Assembly (NCBI GenBank): GCA_022709545.1
Contig: JAKLIP010000002.1
Span: 186,001 to 250,000 of the forward strand
Length of the DNA: 64,000 nucleotides
Source: Patescibacteria group bacterium
GTDB taxonomy: Bacteria; Patescibacteriota; Minisyncoccia; Moranbacterales; GWC2-37-73
Reading direction: 5' to 3'
The notes under the pieces are model-generated. The model saw only the letters and a list, made by a program, of their open reading frames with translations, had not been told where the DNA came from and made no database searches. Below, one piece after another: positions 33,125-39,363 of this stretch (position 1 is the first letter of the stretch; the number at the start of each line of letters is the position of its first letter). The translations under genes and the position numbers were made by a program.

Positions 33125-36100
33125 CTATACTACCCTGTCCACTTCATCAAAAGTTGTTTCGCCTTCCAGAACTTTTAAAATTCCATCTTGTTCCATTGTT
33201 ATCATTCCATTTTCCACTGCTTTATCTTGAAGCTGTGTGGCGGAAGCGCTTTGCATAATCAATTCTTCTATGTCTCGATCGATTACAAAAACCTCGCTTA
33301 TTGTTGTTCTGCCTTTATATCCTACGCCATTACATTTATCACAGCCTTTTGGTTCATAAACACTTTCTATTGGTGGAATAGCCACTCCAGATTTGTCAGA
33401 CACGTTCTGAAGTATTTTTTTGACTTTATTCTTTTCTTCTTCCGTCATTTGTCTTTTTGTTTTGCAATCACAAAGCTTACGCACAAGCCTTTGCGCCATC
33501 AAAGCATTGACAGCTGTTGCTAAATCATCACTACGTACTCCCATATTAATTAAACGTTGTATAGAACCAGCCGCATTATTTGTATGTAGAGTAGAAAGGA
33601 TAGAGTGCCCAGTCAGAGCAGCTTGAACTGCTATATTGGCTGTTTCTTCATCGCGAATTTCACCAATCATCATAATGTCGGGATTTTGACGCAGAAGCGC
33701 GCGCAAAGCGGTGCCAAAAGTATATCCTTCATTATCATTAACAGAAGTTTGAAGTATACCTTCTAGCTGATATTCAATCGGATCTTCAACGCTTATTATT
33801 TTCACTTCAGGTTTATTTAAAATCTTCATAATGCTATAAAGTGTCGTGGTCTTGCCGGATCCTGTAGGCCCTGTGTTTAAAAATATTCCGTTTGGTTTTC
33901 TCGTCTCTTCAATTATTTTTTCCATGTTTTGCTTGCGAATACCGAGTTTCTCTAAATCAAGAGCAACAGATGATTTATTTAGAAGCCTCATAACGACTGT
34001 CTCTCCATACCCCCCAAGTATTATTGATACACGAACATCTACTTTTGTTTCAGTTATATTTTTATATGGTTTTTCTAATGCAATAGTAAAACGACTATCC
34101 ATGACTCCTCCCCTTATTTCAGAAGAGAATCCGCTTAAAAATTTTATATTTCCCAACAAACTGGGATACTCGTTAATTGGAATTTCTGCAATTGTTTGCA
34201 AAATTCCGTCCATTCTGTATCTTATTTTTACTACTTTTTCTTCGGGTTCTATGTGTATATCTCCAACATTAAGTAATAAACTGCTAGCAAAAATATAATT
34301 AGCCACTTCTTTTTGATTGGAGTTTTGTAAGAATTTACCTAAAGATTCAATTGAGGTCATGTTTTCTGAAACTAGTTTCAGATCTTCTTCGTGAATTTCA
34401 ACTGACCTGGATAGCGACTGCTCCATTAATTTTGTATATATTTCTTCAAGAAATTCTGTCTGGCCTGTTGCATGCCAAACCTCTTCCATGGAAGTCAGTC
34501 CTTCGATAGCTTTTAAAATTCCATCCTGCGCCATTGTTATCATTCCATCTTCCAGCGCAGCCTGTGTTATTTCCCTTTCACTACCCATTTCCAAAATAAG
34601 TTTTTCTATTGGTTCGGTTATCGTTAAGATCTCGAAGATTCCAATGCGTCCTTTAAATCCAATATTGTGGCATTTAGAACATCCGACTGGACGATATAGT
34701 TTTTCAACTGTTTTTGGTATTTCTACTTTTGCCTTAGGTGAAATTATAGAAAGAATCTTTTTAATAGAATCGATTGTTTCACGCGCCGGAGCATATTCTT
34801 CTCTGCAATGTGGACAAAGCTTGCGTACAAGCCTTTGCGCAATAAATGCATTCACTGAAGGTGATATTAAATTAGGTTTTATACCAAGCTCTACAAACCT
34901 TGGTATTGATGCCGGGGCATTGTTTGTATGCAATGTAGAAAGAACAAGGTGACCGGTTAAAGCTGCATTAACAGCTATATCTGCTGTTTCATCATCACGG
35001 ATTTCACCTACTAAAATAACGTCTGGATCTTGACGTACAATGGCTCTGAGCCCTTCTGCGAAAGTATAGCTTCTTCCTTTTTCAACCTGAGTTTGAGAGA
35101 TATTTTTAACTTCATATTCAATTGGATCCTCGATTGTTATAATTTTAACTCCTGCGGTGTTGAGCTTATTAACAAGAGCATAAAGGGTCGTAGTCTTTCC
35201 ACTGCCAGTAGGCCCTGTTGTTAAAATCATGCCATGCGGTTTTGAAACTTCCTTTTGTAACCGTTCATAGGCTAATCCCCTCAATCCCAAATCTTCAATT
35301 CCCAACATTATGTCAGCCTGACTCAAAATACGCATAACTATTGACTCTCCGTGATTTCCGGGAATTATATTGGTTCTTACATTTATTTTGCCATTTTCTA
35401 TATCAACAGAAAAATGGCCATCTTGTGCAATATCACGTACATTTATTTTCATTTTACCCATCATTTTTATACGTGACAAAATGAAATGATAAGTGTCTAA
35501 TGGAAAACTAGCTATATCCTGAAGTTCTCCATCTATGCGAAATCTCATACGTACTTCTTGTTCACCCGGTTCAAAATGTATGTCACTTGCCTTCATCTTT
35601 ACGGACCCTGCCATGATTATAGAAATTATCTGAGAAGTGGGAATTTCATTTATACGTTTCTTTAATTCGAGTAAATTTCCAAATTCTTTATCAAAATCAT
35701 CTAAATCTTTGCCACTGAGAGATATCTGCATTGATTCCAGGTTTTCCAGAAAAGGTATAGCAGCATATCTTTTCCATATTTTATTAAAAGAAGAATTCGA
35801 AATAACATACAAATGAATTAACCATCCGTTTTCATTTTTAAGTTTTTCTATAAAAGATATGGTTTCTTGACTCGTAGGATTGACAACCCCGATTCTGTGT
35901 TCTTTGCCAGCTTTCTGAAAAACTATCATTTTGTACCTCCTTGATTCTTCTTCACTAATAGAACGCATGTCATCTGAGCTCACTGGAAAAATATTCAAAT
36001 CGACATAAGCAAGCCCACATTCAGCAGCTAGCTGGGATGCGATTTCCTCTTCTGACTGGCCACTCATTTTTTTCAGAAGCTTCCCGGTTTGTGTTTCTTT

Positions 36101-36142
36101 TTCCTTGTCTCTAATTAATTGTTTATCAGAAACTTTTACCAT
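33125..36142 (-). CDS. pilus/secretion ATPase with two tandem GspE/PilB units
   Basis: About 1005 residues from the ATG at 36142; a frame to 36208 exists but adds an unlikely N-terminus. It contains two complete GspE/PilB ATPase units in one chain. The first has Walker A (GPTGSGKTTT) near residue 314, an Asp box, and a CPHC ... CSKCHNIG zinc site. The second has an identical Walker A near 762, with LCDC ... CDKCNGVG. An N-terminal MshEN-like domain precedes the first. Both units keep AALTGH and the STLHTN motif. Normal PilB is about 560 residues with one unit. It should drive pilus assembly or DNA uptake; the two halves may do different jobs. Confidence 0.85.
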   Translation of the reverse strand: MVKVSDKQLIRDKEKETQTGKLLKKMSGQSEEEIASQLAAECGLAYVDLNIFPVSSDDMRSISEEESRRYKMIVFQKAGKEHRIGVVNPTSQETISFIEKLKNENGWLIHLYVISNSSFNKIWKRYAAIPFLENLESMQISLSGKDLDDFDKEFGNLLELKKRINEIPTSQIISIIMAGSVKMKASDIHFEPGEQEVRMRFRIDGELQDIASFPLDTYHFILSRIKMMGKMKINVRDIAQDGHFSVDIENGKINVRTNIIPGNHGESIVMRILSQADIMLGIEDLGLRGLAYERLQKEVSKPHGMILTTGPTGSGKTTTLYALVNKLNTAGVKIITIEDPIEYEVKNISQTQVEKGRSYTFAEGLRAIVRQDPDVILVGEIRDDETADIAVNAALTGHLVLSTLHTNNAPASIPRFVELGIKPNLISPSVNAFIAQRLVRKLCPHCREEYAPARETIDSIKKILSIISPKAKVEIPKTVEKLYRPVGCSKCHNIGFKGRIGIFEILTITEPIEKLILEMGSEREITQAALEDGMITMAQDGILKAIEGLTSMEEVWHATGQTEFLEEIYTKLMEQSLSRSVEIHEEDLKLVSENMTSIESLGKFLQNSNQKEVANYIFASSLLLNVGDIHIEPEEKVVKIRYRMDGILQTIAEIPINEYPSLLGNIKFLSGFSSEIRGGVMDSRFTIALEKPYKNITETKVDVRVSIILGGYGETVVMRLLNKSSVALDLEKLGIRKQNMEKIIEETRKPNGIFLNTGPTGSGKTTTLYSIMKILNKPEVKIISVEDPIEYQLEGILQTSVNDNEGYTFGTALRALLRQNPDIMMIGEIRDEETANIAVQAALTGHSILSTLHTNNAAGSIQRLINMGVRSDDLATAVNALMAQRLVRKLCDCKTKRQMTEEEKNKVKKILQNVSDKSGVAIPPIESVYEPKGCDKCNGVGYKGRTTISEVFVIDRDIEELIMQSASATQLQDKAVENGMITMEQDGILKVLEGETTFDEVDRVV

Positions 36143-36319
36143 AATTATTTTTTGTTTAAATATTCCTATTCCGTTCAAGTTTAGTGTAATTGTACTATAA
36201 ATAGACAAAAATTACAAAAAATAATCATAATAAAAAACCTACCACAAGTAGGATTAATCCAAGAGACATCTATTATCAATTAAAAAATCATTAACCAGGA
36301 AAAAGTCCTTTAAGTATTT

Positions 36320-37465
36320 TTATTGCTGATCTGCTATTTGCATTCTTATCTTTTCAACTATGCGTTGGCCAGCTTCTACTGTATCGACAGCCTCCTGCTT
36401 AAATTGACATGTGTCACCGTTAGCAGATATTTCTAATGTTTCAGCTATCTTTTTTAATTGTTCTGCATTGTTACATTTTATAATTCCGCAAACTTCTCCA
36501 GGCATTTCATTGTAAAGAACCATAAAAATTTTACCTGCAGAGTAATTGTCTTTAATTTTATCAAGAATAAATGTAATATCATCCGGATTACTGCGACTCT
36601 GTACAAAATCTTCTATATATACAGGTGCCCAAGCCAGACTAATATCATCTTCCCAATATAAACGTGCCATTATTCTTCCCCAGAGCTTCAAAAGATGCAA
36701 TGGCTGGGTTTTGTATAAATAGCGAATTATCTTTTGTTGGTTTGCGCCTTTAGCCATCAAGGCCGCAGATATCTGTAATGATTTCGGAGTAGTGTTTTTC
36801 TTCTGAAAACTGTTTGTCGCATCAATGATTCCGGTCAACAGGCTTTCTGCTATAGTTTCATCCAAATTTTCCGCGTTAATTTTTTGTATTAGGTCAGCCA
36901 CTATCTCAGAAGTTGAAGAAGCGGTTATATCAACTATATTAAGCTGTCCAAAATTATCATTATCGGCATGATAATCTATATTTATAACCGGAACTTCATA
37001 AAAAATGTCTGGATTTTCTTCGTAAACTTTTCCTAAAGATTCTTTGTCTGGGCTATTTAGCACGATCACAAGATCATATTTGAATTTTGCAGGAATGAAA
37101 GAAAAATCACGCGGATCAATAGAGCCTTTTTCCGGAGTAATAAAAATATTTAATTGTTGATTATTGCGCTCAGTACGTACGTTAGTTATTTTATTGAATT
37201 CAGTATTGAATGAAAGTACAAAATCACGCGCACCAGCTAGACTGCTTATCGTTTCTTCTGGTTTTGTTAAGAAAGAAAAACGGTCAAAATTATTTTTAAT
37301 ATCAGGAGTTACTACAGTTGACTGAATTCCCATTTTTTTCAGAAAGAAATATATTGCCCAAGCTGATCCTATCGAGTCACCTTCTGAACCACGTCCCATA
37401 AAAATTAAGATGTTCTTGGCATTATTCAAAACATTATTAAGTTGTTGCGCGCTATCAAGACTCAT
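36320..37465 (-). CDS. DHH-family phosphoesterase-like protein with altered motifs
   Basis: A 381-residue protein with the NrnA/DHH fold. The usual DxDGD appears as GRGSEGDSIGSAWA (about 24-37), the DHH triad as NIDYHADNDNFG (about 157-168), and the later DTGxF as IDATNSFQ (about 213). The family would hydrolyse pAp, short oligonucleotides or c-di-AMP. Several metal-binding Asp/His positions are replaced here, so activity is doubtful. A DHHA1-like C-terminal half follows. It lies 177 bases upstream of the double GspE gene on the same strand. Confidence 0.7.
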   Translation of the reverse strand: MSLDSAQQLNNVLNNAKNILIFMGRGSEGDSIGSAWAIYFFLKKMGIQSTVVTPDIKNNFDRFSFLTKPEETISSLAGARDFVLSFNTEFNKITNVRTERNNQQLNIFITPEKGSIDPRDFSFIPAKFKYDLVIVLNSPDKESLGKVYEENPDIFYEVPVINIDYHADNDNFGQLNIVDITASSTSEIVADLIQKINAENLDETIAESLLTGIIDATNSFQKKNTTPKSLQISAALMAKGANQQKIIRYLYKTQPLHLLKLWGRIMARLYWEDDISLAWAPVYIEDFVQSRSNPDDITFILDKIKDNYSAGKIFMVLYNEMPGEVCGIIKCNNAEQLKKIAETLEISANGDTCQFKQEAVDTVEAGQRIVEKIRMQIADQQ

Positions 37466-37565
37466 ATGTTGAACTTTTTATATAAAACGATAGTTGCTGA
37501 TTAAATTAGCATGGTAATATAAATTAGCAAGCTTATTCGATAATGTCAATAAAAAACTTCTAGTC

Positions 37566-37594
37566 TTGACAAAATATTAATTTTTGAGTTTAAT
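37566..37594 (+). promoter_or_regulatory. promoter of the small lipoprotein gene
   Basis: TTGACA (37566-37571) and TTTAAT (37589-37594) with a 17-base spacer, about 40 bases before the ATG, with a perfect AAGGAGG ribosome binding site in between. Confidence 0.7.
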
Positions 37595-37635
37595 AGAAAA
37601 TCACAAGTTTTTTAAAATATAAGGAGGTTTGGGCA

Positions 37636-37890
37636 ATGAAAAAACTTTTTACTATTTTGCTGGCAGTTTTATTATTCAATGCGATTAGCGGCTGTGCCGT
37701 ACAAAACAGATATGTAACTGACTCGTACGGCGTCAGGCAACAGGCCGTTTTGACTATTGATCCTTCGGTGGTTGGTGCTGTTGCCGCGTTACTGTTCCTT
37801 GGTGCTGTTAATGATGTTTTTTTTCATCATTCATATAGTTATCCATATACACATCATCAGGGACGTTATTATAGACACTATAGGTATTAA
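37636..37890 (+). CDS. small putative lipoprotein
   Basis: An 84-residue exported protein. A signal peptide ends in the lipobox ISGC with Cys20, predicting lipid attachment. A short polar part, a hydrophobic stretch (about 43-62) and a His/Tyr/Arg-rich tail (HHSYSYPYTHH) follow. It has a strong promoter, a perfect Shine-Dalgarno sequence and a strong terminator, so it is a single-gene unit, likely highly expressed. Function is unknown; similar short lipoproteins occur in gram-negative bacteria, which raises the possibility of transfer. Confidence 0.75.
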   Translation: MKKLFTILLAVLLFNAISGCAVQNRYVTDSYGVRQQAVLTIDPSVVGAVAALLFLGAVNDVFFHHSYSYPYTHHQGRYYRHYRY

Positions 37891-37902
37891 AGGAACCTGC
37901 CA

Positions 37903-37942
37903 CGGCAGCTTTGACAAAAATTTGTCTTAGCTGCCGTTTTTT
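37903..37942 (+). terminator. terminator of the lipoprotein gene
   Basis: CGGCAGCT (37903-37910) and AGCTGCCG (37929-37936), extended inward by GACAAA/TTTGTC, followed by TTTTTT. A long, very strong hairpin. Confidence 0.9.
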
Positions 37943-37943
37943 A

Positions 37944-37972
37944 TTGCTTATTTTTCTTTTATGTTATATGTT
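37944..37972 (+). promoter_or_regulatory. tsaE promoter with near-leaderless spacing
   Basis: TTGCTT (37944-37949) and TATGTT (37967-37972) with a 17-base spacer. Only 8 bases separate the -10 from the tsaE ATG, so the mRNA would begin at or just before the start codon. Confidence 0.45.
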
Positions 37973-37980
37973 TTTGCTAT

Positions 37981-38403
37981 ATGGCCATTACATCATTTGT
38001 TACAACTTCATCAGTTCAGACTAAAAAGATTGGCGAAATATTAGCTAAGGAACTTCGTGGCGGAGAAATAATCTGCCTTTCCGGAGACTTAGGTTCCGGC
38101 AAAACTACTTTCACACAAGGAATTTTAAAAGGACTTAAAATTAAAGGCCCTTTTACCAGCCCAACTTTTAATATAATAAAAACATATAAAATTAAATCAA
38201 AAATTATTTATCATATTGATGCTTACCGTATTGAAGCTAAGGATTTATTAGAATTAGGCTGGAAAGATTTCGCTGGGAAACCAAACTCTATCGTCATTAT
38301 CGAATGGGCGGAAAGAGTAAAAAAAATAATCCCCAAAAATTCTCTTTGGATTAATTTTAAATGGATAAGAGATAAGGAAAGAAAAATATCCCTAAATGAA
38401 TAG
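37981..38403 (+). CDS. tsaE: tRNA t6A biosynthesis ATPase TsaE
   Basis: A 140-residue P-loop ATPase needed to make N6-threonylcarbamoyladenosine at position 37 of ANN-decoding tRNAs. The Walker A is GDLGSGKTTFTQG near 39, followed by SPTFNIIKTYKI and the HIDAYRIE site near 80. Length is normal. TsaB, TsaC and TsaD are not in the window. Confidence 0.95.
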   Translation: MAITSFVTTSSVQTKKIGEILAKELRGGEIICLSGDLGSGKTTFTQGILKGLKIKGPFTSPTFNIIKTYKIKSKIIYHIDAYRIEAKDLLELGWKDFAGKPNSIVIIEWAERVKKIIPKNSLWINFKWIRDKERKISLNE

Positions 38404-38418
38404 AGTTTGCCACACCCA

Positions 38419-38447
38419 TTGACAAAAAGCATGAATAGTGCTAATGT
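38419..38447 (+). promoter_or_regulatory. promoter of the HExxH protein gene
   Basis: TTGACA (38419-38424) and TAATGT (38442-38447) with a 17-base spacer, about 50 bases before the ATG at 38498, which has a good AGGAAGTGAT ribosome binding site. Confidence 0.65.
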
Positions 38448-38497
38448 TTATGGTCTTCTTTAAAAATAAAATAAATCAAGAAAGGAAGTGATGCGCA

Positions 38498-38965
38498 ATG
38501 CTTGAAAGAGTCAATGATTCTGATTTAAGCGAAAAAATACAAGAAATGATTTTAAAATTGATTGATCCTATGGAAGAAGGGATGATAAATTTTATTTTTG
38601 TCACTGATGTTCCTTTTTTAGGATACACCATTTTTAACGAAGGGTTGGGAAAACATTTCATTCTTATAAACATAAAAGTTAAAGAAATGATTTGTGAAGA
38701 AGCGGCTGTTGAAATTGTATATGCAATGCTTTCACATGAGATCGGACATGTAATAAAAGATCGTGAATCACATGAAACCAGTTGCATAGAAGCAGACAAA
38801 AAAGCACTAGTGCTTTTGGGCAAGATATATAAAAACCCAAAAGAAGTTTTGTTAAAACAAATTAATTATGCAGAAAAAAAATCTCTGGAAAGCAACGCCA
38901 CAAAAAGAGAAAAGGAAATGACAATTTCTCTTGCCAAAAGAAGGCGTAATGCTTTAAAAACTTGA
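38498..38965 (+). CDS. small HExxH metallopeptidase-like protein
   Basis: A 155-residue soluble protein with a gluzincin-type zinc site: H80-E81-x-x-H84 (SHEIGH) and a likely third ligand Glu98 in CIEADKKAL. The arrangement resembles a minimal M48 or ImmA-type (M78) peptidase. There is no membrane helix, so it is probably cytoplasmic. It is a single-gene unit between a promoter and a terminator. Substrate is unknown; if ImmA-like, the target would be a repressor, but no partner is adjacent. Confidence 0.6.
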   Translation: MLERVNDSDLSEKIQEMILKLIDPMEEGMINFIFVTDVPFLGYTIFNEGLGKHFILINIKVKEMICEEAAVEIVYAMLSHEIGHVIKDRESHETSCIEADKKALVLLGKIYKNPKEVLLKQINYAEKKSLESNATKREKEMTISLAKRRRNALKT

Positions 38966-38999
38966 TTTTTTTCAAAAAGTATGCTACAATGGTAGCATA
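38962..38999 (+). promoter_or_regulatory. promoter with palindrome over its -10
   Basis: TTGATT (38962-38967) and TACAAT (38985-38990) with a 17-base spacer. The perfect inverted repeat TATGCTAC/GTAGCATA (38980-38987 with 38992-38999) straddles the -10, where a repressor could bind. A terminator begins within 10 bases of the predicted start. Confidence 0.45.
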
Positions 39000-39002
39000 G
39001 AC

Positions 39003-39033
39003 AAGAACGGGTGAGTTTTCCCCGTTCTTTTTT
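39003..39033 (+). terminator. terminator or attenuator before the 63-aa gene
   Basis: AAGAACGGG (39003-39011) and CCCGTTCTT (39021-39029) form a perfect 9-bp stem leading into TTTTTT. It ends the HExxH gene's transcript. A transcript from the promoter at 38962 would meet it almost at once. Confidence 0.85.
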
Positions 39034-39078
39034 ATTTATAATAATTAACTATTTTGGCAAAAACCAAAAAAAACTAAT

Positions 39079-39270
39079 ATGGGAAAAGAAGACATGTTTT
39101 TAAAACCTATTCCACCAGATTTAAATGATTTTGATGATTTAGATATCAAAGAGAAAAACGAGGCGGAAAAAAAGGAAAAAATAAGGACCATTGGTCCTGA
39201 TGGGACAATTATAGAATCAAAGAGTATCAAGGAACAGATTGAAAAAATAGAAAATTGGGACAGACAATAA
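39079..39270 (+). CDS. small acidic hypothetical protein
   Basis: A 63-residue, highly charged, probably unstructured protein (PPDLNDFDDLDIKEKNEAEKK). No ribosome binding site is evident and no family is recognised. It lies between two terminators, which argues that it is a separate unit; the call rests on open frame and position only. Confidence 0.4.
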   Translation: MGKEDMFLKPIPPDLNDFDDLDIKEKNEAEKKEKIRTIGPDGTIIESKSIKEQIEKIENWDRQ

Positions 39271-39296
39271 AAAAATAAATTGATCTAAAACTTGAA

Positions 39297-39327
39297 GCGG
39301 GTTAAGTGTTTGCACAGCCCGTTTTTT
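39297..39327 (+). terminator. terminator after the 63-aa gene
   Basis: GCGGGTT (39297-39303) pairs with AGCCCGT (39315-39321) through G-U pairs, with an inner GTG/CAC, followed by TTTTTT. Confidence 0.7.
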
Positions 39328-39329
39328 GT

Positions 39330-39357
39330 TTGAAAAAGCTTCTTTTGAATGTATAAT
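39330..39357 (+). promoter_or_regulatory. polA promoter giving a leaderless mRNA
   Basis: TTGAAA (39330-39335) and TATAAT (39352-39357), 16-base spacer. The ATG at 39364 is 6 bases beyond the -10, placing the transcription start on the start codon. The in-frame ATG at 39349 overlaps the -10 and is therefore not used. Confidence 0.65.
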
Positions 39358-39363
39358 GAATAT

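Noticed and set aside
33125-36208. Double GspE gene as two genes joined by a frameshift
   Set aside because: The frame is continuous across the joint with no stop, and the two halves differ in many positions, so an assembly duplication is unlikely.
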